62,586 nucleotides of DNA from Betaproteobacteria bacterium. Lineage in GTDB: Bacteria; Pseudomonadota; Gammaproteobacteria; Burkholderiales; Burkholderiaceae_D. The notes beneath the pieces are model-generated. The model ran no database searches. It was not told the DNA's origin and saw only the letters and a program-made list of their open reading frames with translations. The position numbers and the translations under genes were made by a program. The stretch is from assembly GCA_013287275.1 (NCBI GenBank), contig JABDED010000008.1, forward strand, positions 1 to 62,586, read 5' to 3'. The number at the start of each line of letters is the position of its first letter. Position 1 is the stretch's first letter. Below, piece by piece: positions 1-8,525 of the stretch.

Positions 1-165
1 GGCACGTATGCTGGGCAGCCAGTTGGTGGCGATGTCAGTGGACGCCTGGTTGACCTGGACCAGTTTGTTGATGGAAAACACGCCTAGCAACACAGTCAAT
101 GCCATCATCACAATGAAGGAGGTCATCAGCTTGCTGCCGATTTTCATATTGTTAAACCAGTTCAT
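1..165 (-). CDS. Methyl-accepting chemotaxis protein, N-terminal part (runs off window)
   Basis: Only the first 55 codons are present, beginning MNWFNNMKIGSKLMTSF. A short basic stretch is followed by one hydrophobic helix (FIVMMALTVLLGVFSI) and then by KLVQVNQASTDIATNWLPSIR, which is the usual start of the four-helix-bundle ligand domain of bacterial MCPs. Such receptors sit in the inner membrane and signal through CheW/CheA. The start at 165 is supported by an AAGGA element about 8 nt upstream on the minus strand. The signalling domain lies outside the window, so ligand and coupling cannot be judged. Confidence 0.85.
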   Translation of the reverse strand, partial: MNWFNNMKIGSKLMTSFIVMMALTVLLGVFSINKLVQVNQASTDIATNWLPSIRA

Positions 166-959
166 GGCAGGTCCTTGAAGAAAGGGAAGCGGGATAGGTG
201 CTGAAAATTTTCATGACTTGTTTCGGTTTTATTAATAAATCTTTCAGGCTCACGCAGCATGGTCTGATCGGGCAGATGCCCATGCCATCCGGCACCTGGA
301 TCGGGCAAGCGCGCCTATATTCGGCCTGTGCGGCGCCAACTGAGGATTCATGAGCGAGGATGCCGGCTACAAGCCTGGATAGTGTGAACATTTTGTGCTG
401 CCTGGCGCTGCAGGAATTTTTTCTTTTTCACTGGAATCAGTATATAGCCGGCCTTGTCGCCAAGAAACGCCGCAAAAGTAGGGTATTGTAACAAGCCGGC
501 TTCGGACTCACGGCTTAATTTGGACAGGCCGTGTTTAATTGTAGACTCGCCGATAACAGATTGTTTTTTTTAATTTTTCGGGCCGCAGGAATGATGGCGA
601 ATTTGCAAAATTTTGTGCTCGAATCCAGCGCGGTATTGTGGAGAATGAAGCTCTGAGGTTTACCTTCCAGTAGCGGTTTTGAATAGTTGCAAATGAGGTA
701 AGATCAAATCCGGTTTTTGCTGCCGGTCCTGTTCTCTCCGGCAGGGTATGCATTCCCCACGCCGTGATACTTCGCGCCTATGCATGACGGGAGGAAGAGT
801 GCGCATTCTCTTCTAAAACCGCGCGATCCGCCTATACTGATAAACAGTCCGCGCCGGGCTTGGCCGGTACGCATGCGCGGCGCCGGGAATTGCCGAGCTT
901 GTTGCAACCGTATTAGTCAGTCAAACCCTTGACGGAGTCCTTAGTGAAAGGGAGCGGGA
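166..959. other. 794-bp gene-free divergent intergenic region
   Basis: This stretch separates the MCP gene (minus) from the transglutaminase-like gene (plus). Small open frames exist on the minus strand, but none has a convincing ribosome site or protein-like composition. An inverted repeat CTGCCGG/CCGGCAG (720-726 and 738-744) is visible without a following T-tract. I see no RNA gene or mobile element. Confidence 0.5.
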
Positions 960-2864
960 ATGTTGCGCAAATACCTGGTTGGCATTGGAATCCTGTTGAC
1001 ACTGTGTGGCGCCGCGCAACTTGTCCAGGCCGCCGGCGAGGGACATGTACACTCCGTCCAGGAGCGCTATGACATCCGTTTTAATGTGCAGGGCACCTAT
1101 ACCAGCGTCATCGACTACACCTGGCGCGCGGTAGACTTGCAAGGCGCGGCGACGCTGGGCCAGCAATACCTGGTGTATGACGTTGGCCGCCAGGAAATTG
1201 AAGTGCTGGAGGCTGAGACCATTCCGGCTGCGGGAGGGGCTATCAAGGTTCCCAGGTCCGACATCAAGGTACAGGATGGCGTGCTGGGCGGAGTCTCTTA
1301 TCCGGAACAGAAGTTACTGCAGATTACCTTTCCCAAGCTGACCGCCGGCGACGCGATCCGGCTGCGCTATCGCTTCGTGCAAAAACTGCCGGACTTGCCG
1401 GGAGGTACTTCACGCATCTACTATTTTTATCGCGACATGATACGCGACGACGTCAGCGTGACTTTGCGTTATCCGCAAGCCCTTGCGCTGAATGTCGCGC
1501 ACAATGAATTGAACGTGGTGGATGAGCACATTGCCGATGGACAGCGTCGCTTGCGCCTGAAGTTCAGCAGCACGGATACGGTGTTGCCGGAACCCATCAG
1601 CATCAATAGCTGGCAGCAGACGCCGTATATCATGATGTCCACCTATTCCGACTGGAAAGCGATCGCCGACGCCTATCAGCAAGGCGCGGCAAAGAAGGCG
1701 GCCGTCACGCCGGAAGTGCAGGCGCTGGCGGATGAAATCACCAGAGGCGAGACTTCGCAGCGCGAGCAGGCCAAGCTGCTATACGATTGGGTCCGCAAGA
1801 ATATCAGCTATGTGGCCAGCTATGTCGGCAATGGCGGCTGGATACCGAACGACACCGCTGCCATATTGAAAACCCATTATGGCGATTGCAAGGATCACTC
1901 CACCTTGCTGGAGGCATTGCTGGAAGCGCGCGGCATACCGGCATCGCAAGTGCTGATCTACGCGGACACTGAAAATTACCTGCTGCCGCCGGTCGCCTTG
2001 CTGTGGTTCAACCATGCGATCAACTACCTGCCTACGCTGGGATTGTTTCTCGATTCCACCGACAGCCAGATGCCGTTCGGCATTTTGCCGGAAACCGATA
2101 GCGACAAGCCGGTATTGGTGACCAAGAATTTCAGCGCGGTGGAACGCACGCCTATCGCTACCATAGATAATTTCAAGATGAACCGGCGCGTGTACATCAA
2201 ATTTGCGGCAGACGGCTCGGCAGTGCGCACGTCGGAGATAGACGGCTACGGCAGGGCGGCAGCGGAGGTGCGAAGTTTCATTGAAGACATAGGGCCGGGA
2301 CAGGAACAGGACTGGGTCAAAAAGACGCTGGCAGAGGCGGGCCTGGACGGCGAAGGCACGCTGCAGATCGTGAAATCCGCGCGCGAGGATGTGCTGGGAT
2401 TTCAATATATCGAAAAAATCCGCAACTACGTCAATCAGCCGGAGGCCGGCGTGCTGGCCTTTGCGCCCGGCGTGACCGGTCCTATCTCGCTGGGCAAGAT
2501 CTTGCGGCGCTTCACCCAGCCGGAAAGAACGGCCGACGCCAAGTGCGATGCATTTGCAGTCAATGACTTGATCGATATCGAGATGCCGGACGCGATGCAG
2601 GTGCTGTACCTGCCCAAGGACGTGGACATGCATGAAGGTCCGATTTTCTTCGAAGCCCGTTACGAACGCCTCGGCAATGTCTACCGGCTGACCCGCAGAT
2701 GGGGATCCAATTCCACCAAATCCTGGTGCTCTGCGCAGGAGTACCAGGCGATGCGTCCGGTGATGAACCGGATAGACAAGGCGCTGGGTGCGCGCCTGGT
2801 ATTTGTAATGCGGGAAGAGAGCACCGCTGCAGCGTCGTCCGGGTCTGCTGCTTCGCACAACTAG
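960..2864 (+). CDS. Exported DUF3857/transglutaminase-like domain protein
   Basis: This 634-residue protein has an N-terminal signal peptide (cleavage after about residue 24, VQAA). A DUF3857-type beta domain covers about residues 35-220 and a transglutaminase-like core about 255-370. The core shows the expected catalytic triad: Cys310 in HYGDCKDH, His352 in WFNHAINY and Asp365 in LFLDSTD. About 265 further residues follow, as is usual for this family. It is therefore probably a periplasmic or surface cysteine hydrolase or transglutaminase; the substrate is not known. A GGGAG element precedes the ATG. The DUF5329 gene follows 75 bp downstream on the same strand and may be cotranscribed. Confidence 0.88.
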   Translation: MLRKYLVGIGILLTLCGAAQLVQAAGEGHVHSVQERYDIRFNVQGTYTSVIDYTWRAVDLQGAATLGQQYLVYDVGRQEIEVLEAETIPAAGGAIKVPRSDIKVQDGVLGGVSYPEQKLLQITFPKLTAGDAIRLRYRFVQKLPDLPGGTSRIYYFYRDMIRDDVSVTLRYPQALALNVAHNELNVVDEHIADGQRRLRLKFSSTDTVLPEPISINSWQQTPYIMMSTYSDWKAIADAYQQGAAKKAAVTPEVQALADEITRGETSQREQAKLLYDWVRKNISYVASYVGNGGWIPNDTAAILKTHYGDCKDHSTLLEALLEARGIPASQVLIYADTENYLLPPVALLWFNHAINYLPTLGLFLDSTDSQMPFGILPETDSDKPVLVTKNFSAVERTPIATIDNFKMNRRVYIKFAADGSAVRTSEIDGYGRAAAEVRSFIEDIGPGQEQDWVKKTLAEAGLDGEGTLQIVKSAREDVLGFQYIEKIRNYVNQPEAGVLAFAPGVTGPISLGKILRRFTQPERTADAKCDAFAVNDLIDIEMPDAMQVLYLPKDVDMHEGPIFFEARYERLGNVYRLTRRWGSNSTKSWCSAQEYQAMRPVMNRIDKALGARLVFVMREESTAAASSGSAASHN

Positions 2865-2939
2865 CTTTTACAATCTCGTGTATGCTGGCAAGCTGTTTAT
2901 CGACGCCGCCTATCACCCCGGCGAGAACCGGGAGCTATC

Positions 2940-3374
2940 ATGAAGAACCTTAAAAAATTGCTTCAGGTCATACCGTGCTGCCTGCCCCTGGCGGCGGCAG
3001 TGATGGCGACGACTCCGGTGAATGCTGCCGGCACGTCTGCCGCTACAGTCGCCACTGCCGCCACTACGGATAAAGCGCAGGTCAAGCGCGAGGTTGATCA
3101 TCTGCTGCAAGCGCTGGTCACGTCAAAATGCCAGTTCAACAGGAACGGTTCCTGGTATGACGGTACGGATGCCAAATCCCATTTGACCAAAAAATACGAT
3201 TACTTCATGATCCGGGGTGAAATTACCAGCGCGGAATCCTTCATTGAACTGGCTGCCAGCAAAAGCAGCATGAGCGGAAAAGCCTACCTGGTCAAATGCG
3301 GCGATGCCAAGCCGCTGGAAAGCGCAGACTGGCTGAAGCAGGAGCTGCTGCGCTATCGGCGTGCGGCGAAATAA
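2940..3374 (+). CDS. DUF5329 family exported protein
   Basis: The 144-residue product starts with a signal peptide (MKNLKKLLQVIPCCLPLAAA, cleaved after VNAA). The mature part carries the recognisable DUF5329 pattern: EVDHLLQAL, SKCQFNRNG, DAKSHLTKKYDYF, SAESFIELAASKSSMSG, and a final WLKQELLRYR. Two conserved cysteines (in SKCQF and VKCGD) could form a disulfide in the periplasm. The family has no established function. GGGAGC lies just upstream of the ATG. It follows the transglutaminase-like gene in the same orientation. Confidence 0.85.
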   Translation: MKNLKKLLQVIPCCLPLAAAVMATTPVNAAGTSAATVATAATTDKAQVKREVDHLLQALVTSKCQFNRNGSWYDGTDAKSHLTKKYDYFMIRGEITSAESFIELAASKSSMSGKAYLVKCGDAKPLESADWLKQELLRYRRAAK

Positions 3375-3479
3375 TCAGGCTCTGGCAGTACGGTTCAACC
3401 GGCATTCGTTGTGCAGATGCCGCGCGTATTGCAGCATTCTCCGCCGGTTTGCAGGCAATTCATCCTGGAAAATAAATCA

Positions 3480-3935
3480 ATGAAATTCAGAACGGCAACG
3501 GAATCCGATATTCCCGTCATCATGCAGATACGCCTGGCGGTGAAAGAAAATATGCTCTCCAATCCCGCCGTGATCACGGTGCAGATGTGCGTCGACTACC
3601 TGGAAAAACTGGGCAGGGGGTGGGTCTGCGAAATCGATGGACGCATCGTCGGTTTCAGCTATGCGGCGAAAGAAGATTCATCGATCTGGGCGCTGTTCGT
3701 GCTGCCCGAGTTTGAAGGACGCGGCGCGGGCAAGGCATTGCTGGACCTGGCGACCGCTTACCTGTTCAGCCTGGGAAATGAAAAAGTGAAACTGGGCACG
3801 CAGGCCAATACCCGTGCCGATGCCTTTTACCTGGCACAAGGCTGGCAAAGGGGGGCAATGCTGAATGACGTTGAAGTCGCTTACATCTTGAACAGGAAGC
3901 CGATAGCGCAGATGCCAAAGCGAGCTTGTCGCTAG
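3480..3935 (+). CDS. GNAT family N-acetyltransferase
   Basis: A 151-residue single-domain acetyltransferase. The N-terminal MKFRTATESDIPVIMQIR is the usual first beta strand and helix of GNAT proteins. IWALFVLPEFEGRGAGKALL contains the acetyl-CoA pyrophosphate loop (motif A, R/Q-x-x-G-x-G/A), and NTRADAFYLAQGW is the C-terminal motif B. The frame is open from 3411, but the extra 23 residues do not look like protein and the ATG at 3480 gives the normal GNAT start, so I prefer it. The acceptor substrate cannot be inferred. Confidence 0.85.
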   Translation: MKFRTATESDIPVIMQIRLAVKENMLSNPAVITVQMCVDYLEKLGRGWVCEIDGRIVGFSYAAKEDSSIWALFVLPEFEGRGAGKALLDLATAYLFSLGNEKVKLGTQANTRADAFYLAQGWQRGAMLNDVEVAYILNRKPIAQMPKRACR

Positions 3936-4016
3936 CCATCGACGGCGACGGCCTTAAGAGACGCTGGGTTGGCGACAAGCAGTTTGATATCGAATTGCGG
4001 CCATGAAACCGCCACC

Positions 4017-4829
4017 CTATGCGGTGTTTACTTTCCGATATTCCGCCGGCGCCTTGCCGACCAGTTTTTGAAAATCCCGTGTCAGGTGCGACTGGTCGAA
4101 ATACCCCAGGCTGTGCGCCAGGTCTGCCAGGTCCAGTGCCCCGCCGTTGGCGAGCAGGTCTGCAGCTTCCTGCAGCCGGTAGCGGCGTATCACCCATTTG
4201 GGGCTGACGCCGACATAGTCGCTGAACAATTGCTGCAAGGCCCGCATGCCGATCTGCGCTTGCGCGGCCAAATCTTCCACCCTGGTCATTTCCGGGTGCG
4301 CCATCAACAGTTGCAATAGCCGGTTTACCTTCTCGACCTTGGGATCGGCGGGCGGCAGGGCCTGCAGCAGCAAGGACTCGGCTGCCGCAATCATGCCGGC
4401 GTCGTCCGTTGCCGCCAGCACCAGGTTTTCGGCTGCCAGATCGTCGCAGCCCAGCGTATCTCTCAGGCTGACTGTCTTGTCAGTCAGCGTATGCATGGGT
4501 TTGCCCAGCAGGCTGCGAAAGGCTCCTGGCCTGAAACGCAGGCCCAGCACCCGTCCGCTGCCTTTCAGCGTGTAATCAAAAGCGCCGCTGACAACGCCAA
4601 ATGCGGCGGTACGGCCTTTGTCGAATACCAGGTTCACGCAGGGGTAGGGCAGGGTTTTCTGCGTATACGGCGGCCGTCCATCCAGGTTCCATTCCACTAT
4701 CCAGTAATGTTCCAGCAGGTGCGCCAATTGCTTGCTGGGCAGGTAGCGTTCCAGCCGGAACATTTTGCGGGCGGTCGCAGGGTCGACCACGCCTTTGGGT
4801 TTATCGGTGACATGGGTCAAGTTGGGCAT
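4017..4829 (-). CDS. AraC family transcriptional regulator
   Basis: 270 residues. The N-terminal part (about 25-150; LPSKQLAHLLEHYWIVEW, VLGLRFRPGAF) matches the ligand-binding module (DUF6597 type) common in one AraC subgroup. Residues about 165-265 form the double helix-turn-helix, with RVEDLAAQAQIGMRALQQLF and the hallmark second motif SLGYFDQSHLTRDFQKLVG. The gene is transcribed divergently from the glutathione S-transferase gene at 4946, so that gene is its most obvious candidate target. Confidence 0.9.
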   Translation of the reverse strand: MPNLTHVTDKPKGVVDPATARKMFRLERYLPSKQLAHLLEHYWIVEWNLDGRPPYTQKTLPYPCVNLVFDKGRTAAFGVVSGAFDYTLKGSGRVLGLRFRPGAFRSLLGKPMHTLTDKTVSLRDTLGCDDLAAENLVLAATDDAGMIAAAESLLLQALPPADPKVEKVNRLLQLLMAHPEMTRVEDLAAQAQIGMRALQQLFSDYVGVSPKWVIRRYRLQEAADLLANGGALDLADLAHSLGYFDQSHLTRDFQKLVGKAPAEYRKVNTA

Positions 4830-4945
4830 AGCAAGATGATGAAATGAGTTCTAGAAATACGGTGCACGAAATCTGCGTGTTTTTACAAGACAGGCAAAGC
4901 AAGGCAGGCAGAGAATAGGTGCACACCCATTTTTGCAAGGATAGC

Positions 4946-5578
4946 ATGATGACACCCGACCGCCGCGTAACCCTGTTCCATTCTCCACATAGCCGGTCAG
5001 CCGGCGCCCGTATCTTGCTGGAAGAACTGGGAGCTGACTACCAATTGCATGTGCTCGACATGAAAGCCGGTGAGCAGCGCGCGCCGGCTTATCTGGCCAT
5101 CAATCCTATGGGCAAGGTGCCAGCCATATTGCATGGAGAGACGCTGGTTACCGAGCAGGCTGCGGTATACATGTACCTGGCCGAATTGTATCCGGAAGCC
5201 GGCCTGGCGCCGGCGATAAGCGACCCCTTGCGAGGGGCATATCTGCGCTGGATGGTGTTTTACGGCTCCTGCTTTGAACCGGCGGTGGTGGACTTGTCGC
5301 TGAAGCGCGAGCCTGCGCCGCCATCGTTATCCCCTTACGGCAGTTATGACACGATGCTGGAAACAGTCAGGCAGCAATTGTCCAGCGGACCTTATCTGCT
5401 GGGAGAGCGCTACACTGCAGCGGATGTGCTGTGGGGCTGTGCATTGACCTGGATACTGGCTTTCAAGCTGGTGCCGGAATTGCCGGAAATCACGGCCTAT
5501 GTCCAGCGCATCAACGCACGCCCCGCAGTGCTAAGGGCGACGGCGATGGATCAGGCGCTGGCGGCAGCCCAGGCCTGA
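4946..5578 (+). CDS. Glutathione S-transferase family protein
   Basis: 210 residues from the ATG at 4946, chosen because AAGGA lies 5-9 nt upstream; a GTG at 4919 would add nine residues. The thioredoxin-like domain occupies about 1-80, with the N-terminal active-site Ser region (FHSPHSRSAGARI) and the cis-Pro plus glutathione-binding stretch NPMGKVPAIL and VTEQAAVYMYL. The all-helical C-terminal domain follows (YTAADVLWGCALTW is the N-capping box region). It probably acts in cytosolic detoxification. It faces the AraC gene across a 116-bp intergenic region. Confidence 0.9.
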   Translation: MMTPDRRVTLFHSPHSRSAGARILLEELGADYQLHVLDMKAGEQRAPAYLAINPMGKVPAILHGETLVTEQAAVYMYLAELYPEAGLAPAISDPLRGAYLRWMVFYGSCFEPAVVDLSLKREPAPPSLSPYGSYDTMLETVRQQLSSGPYLLGERYTAADVLWGCALTWILAFKLVPELPEITAYVQRINARPAVLRATAMDQALAAAQA

Positions 5579-5600
5579 GCGCACCGGAAGACAGGTATTT

Positions 5601-6383
5601 TCAGCCGGGCAGCGGCAGCAGCATCACCAGTTTCAAGTCTCCGCGGGCTGCCGCATAAAATGTGGTCTGCCGGTAGCTAAGCAGGCCGCGTTGCGGATGC
5701 TGGAACTGCCTGACTCCGCCTTCGCGTGCAGTGACGTCGTAATCCTGCCAGTAGGCGGCAAATTCTGCGCTGCGCCTGCATAGCTCGGCGACGAGGGGTT
5801 GCACTGCAGTGTCGTCCAGGTGCCGTCCGCAGTCTGCGCGGAACTCCGCCACCAACCGCCTGGCGCGGTGCTCCCAGTCAAAGATCAGCTTACGCGCCCT
5901 GGGCGACAGGAAGGTGTAGCTCAGCAGATTAGGCACGGCCGCCTTTTCTCCGTCCAGCCATCCGGTGAACAGGCTTTGCGCAGCATCATTCCAGGCCAGT
6001 GCATTCCATTGCCGGTCCAATACATAGGCCGGTGCGGCGATATGTGCCAGGCTGTCCAGTATCGCATCGGCGACGGCAGTATTTTCCGCTGCCACTGCGG
6101 CTGCCGGATCCAGTTTGCCTGCCAGGCTGAACAGGTAAGCCCGTTCGGCGCCGGTCAGCTTCAGGGCCTCCGCCAGCGCGGCCAGGGTTTCAAGCGAGGC
6201 CGTGACCGGGCGGCCCTGTTCCAGCCAGGTGATCCAGGTAGGACTGACATTGCATAGCTGCGCCAGTTCTTCCCGCCGCAAGCCAGGGGTACGGCGCCTT
6301 GTCGTGCCGCGCAGGCCCGCTTCTTCAGGACGCACGCGCTCCCTGTGAGTGCGGATAAATTTGCCGAGGTCAATATTTTTCAT
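5601..6383 (-). CDS. XRE/MmyB-type transcriptional regulator
   Basis: 260 residues. Residues about 8-75 form a Cro/C1-type helix-turn-helix that includes RTPGLRREELAQLCNVSPTW and EQGRPVTASLETLAALAEAL, typical of the MmyB-like subgroup. Residues about 105-255 match the MmyB ligand-binding domain (PF17765 type), with APAYVLDRQWNALAWNDAA and a C-terminal FYAAARGDLKLVMLLPLP. The gene is divergent from the methyltransferase gene at 6509. The 125-bp space between them holds tandem promoters and repeats it may bind. Confidence 0.9.
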   Translation of the reverse strand: MKNIDLGKFIRTHRERVRPEEAGLRGTTRRRTPGLRREELAQLCNVSPTWITWLEQGRPVTASLETLAALAEALKLTGAERAYLFSLAGKLDPAAAVAAENTAVADAILDSLAHIAAPAYVLDRQWNALAWNDAAQSLFTGWLDGEKAAVPNLLSYTFLSPRARKLIFDWEHRARRLVAEFRADCGRHLDDTAVQPLVAELCRRSAEFAAYWQDYDVTAREGGVRQFQHPQRGLLSYRQTTFYAAARGDLKLVMLLPLPG

Positions 6384-6402
6384 GCGCGCATAATGTGAAG
6401 GA

Positions 6403-6479
6403 TTGGGAACAGGCTGGTAGTGTTTTATACTAGGATAAATAGGGAGCTTGTTCCAGTATTCAGACGATTCTATACTAGG
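6403..6479 (+). promoter_or_regulatory. Tandem sigma70-type promoters with overlapping inverted repeat
   Basis: Two promoter-like elements point towards the methyltransferase gene: TTGGGA (6403-6408), 17 bp, TATACT (6426-6431); and TTGTTC (6448-6453), 17 bp, TATACT (6471-6476). The -10 elements lie inside a 9-bp direct repeat TATACTAGG. The -35 elements are overlapped by a 10-bp inverted repeat, GGAACAGGCT (6406-6415) and AGCTTGTTCC (6445-6454), with one mismatch. The repeat is a plausible operator for the divergent MmyB-type regulator. Confidence 0.55.
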
Positions 6480-6508
6480 CTTTTGTATTCAGTCCAGAAG
6501 GAGACAGC

Positions 6509-7324
6509 ATGGATCAGCAATGGGCGCATGAGCCGGTGAAGGCCGCATCGCAAGCGGCGCCGGGCAAGGATCAACAAAGCCTGGTTGTGCAGCAGTTCGG
6601 CAACACCGCCAATAACTACCTGGCCAGCAATGTGCATGCGCAGGGCCAGGATTTGCAAAGGCTGAGCGCCTTGGTCAAGCGCCTGCAACCCGGGCGCTGC
6701 CTGGACCTGGGTTGTGGCGCTGGACACGCCAGTTTTGCACTGGCATCCGCCGATGTCGGCGAGGTCGTGGCCTACGATTTATCGGACCAGATGCTGGAAG
6801 TGGTCGCAGCAGAAGCACGCCGGCGCGGCTTCGCCAGGCTGGCTACCCGTCAGGGTCCGGCTGAAAAATTGCCGTTTGACGACGCCAGCTTCGATTTGGT
6901 GGCGACGCGCTTCTCCGCCCATCACTGGCTGGATATGCAAAGTGCGGTCGCGGAAATGGCGCGAGTGCTGAAGCCGGGCGGCACCCTGGTCGTGATTGAT
7001 GTGGTGGCACCGGAAACGCCTTTGTATGACACGGTGTTGCAAACCATAGAGTTGCTCCGCGACGCCAGCCATGTGCGCGACTACAGGATATCGGAATGGC
7101 GTGCCATGCTGGGCGCCGCCGGCCTGTCGGTAACCGGCAGCGATAGCTGGAAACTACCGCTGGATTTCGACAGCTGGGTGCAGCGGATACGCACGTCGCC
7201 GGCCAGGGTCGCCGCATTGCGGGTGACGATGCAGGAACTGCCGCAAGAGGTGAAGCACTATTTTGCGCTGCAGGCGGATCATTCTTTCAGCAGCGACACC
7301 GCCTGGATAGAAGCCAGGCGGTGA
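6509..7324 (+). CDS. Class I SAM-dependent methyltransferase
   Basis: 271 residues with a Rossmann-type methyltransferase core. Motif I is CLDLGCGAGHASF at about residues 64-77. The acidic residue that binds the ribose is in VVAYDLSD, and motif IV is in FDLVATRFSAHHW, followed by MARVLKPGGTLVVIDV. The architecture is that of the UbiE/Methyltransf_11 superfamily; no specific substrate can be assigned. AAGGAGACAGC precedes the ATG. It is divergent from the MmyB-type regulator, the likely controller. Confidence 0.88.
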   Translation: MDQQWAHEPVKAASQAAPGKDQQSLVVQQFGNTANNYLASNVHAQGQDLQRLSALVKRLQPGRCLDLGCGAGHASFALASADVGEVVAYDLSDQMLEVVAAEARRRGFARLATRQGPAEKLPFDDASFDLVATRFSAHHWLDMQSAVAEMARVLKPGGTLVVIDVVAPETPLYDTVLQTIELLRDASHVRDYRISEWRAMLGAAGLSVTGSDSWKLPLDFDSWVQRIRTSPARVAALRVTMQELPQEVKHYFALQADHSFSSDTAWIEARR

Positions 7325-7346
7325 AGCAGCGCTTCCGCCGGATTTT

Positions 7347-8336
7347 TTAACGCACAGGCACGTAATTGACCGGCACCCATGCATAGCCCTTGCCCTCGGT
7401 GCGCAGATGGCCCAGTGCCGGGAAGGACAGGTGGGCGCCTGCCACCAGGTAGCCGCCCTTGGCGGCATCCGCAAACGCGTGCTTGCGCTCTGCCGCGGCG
7501 GTTTTGCTGTCGCTGTCAAAGGAGATCGTGACTTCCGGGTGCTCAAACTGCACCGCCGCGACGTGCATCAGGTCGCCCCACAGCACCAGTTTCTCGCCCT
7601 TGCTCTCCACCACATAGGTGCTGTGCCCGGCAGTGTGGCCGTGGCCGGCGATGGCCTTGATGCCCGGCACCAGTTCGGTATCGCCTTCAAAGGGTTTGAA
7701 CTTGCCGGCGCTGACATAGGGATTCAGGGCGGTCATCGCGTTCTTGAAACCGCCTTTGCCGTCTGCCGGCGCCTTGTCCATATTGGCCTGGCTCAGCCAG
7801 TAGTCGGCCTCATTTTTTTGCGCGCGCACGATGGCGTTCGGGAATGCGGCTTTGTCGCCGGCCAGCAGACCGCCGACGTGGTCCGAGTGCATGTGCGTGA
7901 TATACACCTCGTCTACCTGTTCAGGCTGGTATCCGGCTGCCTTCAGGTTGGCTGCCAGGTTGCCCAGCGTGGGGCCGAAAAAAGTGCCGGCGCCGGTATC
8001 GACCAGGATCAATTTGCTGCCGGTATTGATCAGGAAACCGTTGAAGGAAGTTTCCACCGGGCTCTTCAGGTAAGATTTGGCGAGTTGCCAGGTGGTGGCC
8101 GCCACCGTGGTATTGGTCAGCAATTTTTCCACCGGCAGCGCCGTGGTGCCGTCCGACAGCACCGTGATCTCGAAGTCGCCCAGCATCATGCGGTAATAGG
8201 CGGGTGCAGAGCTCTTGACCATCGGGGCCGCCGCATGGGCGGCGCTGGTGGCTAGTATTCCCGAGCCAGTGGTGGCGAGCAGGGCGGCGGATAAGGCAAA
8301 CATTGCAGTGCGGCGCGGCAGGGAAGGGATGTGCAT
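7347..8336 (-). CDS. Exported MBL-fold metallo-hydrolase
   Basis: 329 residues from the ATG at 8336, preceded by CTGGAG about 9 nt upstream; an upstream ATG at 8378 lacks a ribosome site. The N-terminus (LPRRTAMFALSAALLATTG, then SAAHAAAP) is a signal peptide with a twin-arginine flavour. The metallo-beta-lactamase motifs are THMHSDHVGG (HxHxDH), GHGHTAGHS and LWGDLMH, followed by a late His in AGAHLSFPALGH. These are enough for a dinuclear zinc site. It resembles periplasmic quorum-quenching or esterase-like MBL proteins, but the substrate is unassigned. It is convergent with the methyltransferase gene, 22 bp away. Confidence 0.9.
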   Translation of the reverse strand: MHIPSLPRRTAMFALSAALLATTGSGILATSAAHAAAPMVKSSAPAYYRMMLGDFEITVLSDGTTALPVEKLLTNTTVAATTWQLAKSYLKSPVETSFNGFLINTGSKLILVDTGAGTFFGPTLGNLAANLKAAGYQPEQVDEVYITHMHSDHVGGLLAGDKAAFPNAIVRAQKNEADYWLSQANMDKAPADGKGGFKNAMTALNPYVSAGKFKPFEGDTELVPGIKAIAGHGHTAGHSTYVVESKGEKLVLWGDLMHVAAVQFEHPEVTISFDSDSKTAAAERKHAFADAAKGGYLVAGAHLSFPALGHLRTEGKGYAWVPVNYVPVR

Positions 8337-8525
8337 GATGCGGTCTCCAGGAGTTAACACAAAATGGTGGTTTTGCATTATGCCTAATTCTGGCCAAAGC
8401 TGCTGAAAACCACATGGGCGCTCTCCGAGCCGGAAAAATGCTGAAGCTGTCAGCTATTTGAGTAAAAGCTTTTGTAGAATAAGCGTAAGCTCCATCCATG
8501 CCGCTGCCTGAGAACCCCCAAGCCC

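Noticed and set aside
152..391. 79-codon minus-strand frame beside the chemotaxis gene
   Set aside because: Overlaps the MCP start and ribosome site; composition not protein-like.
541..560. GCCGATAA resembling a sigma28 -10 element
   Set aside because: No TAAAGTTT-like -35 at the right distance, and it points away from the chemotaxis gene.
1779..2858. 359-codon minus-strand frame opposite the transglutaminase-like gene
   Set aside because: The plus-strand gene has an intact Cys-His-Asp triad; the opposite frame shows no family features.
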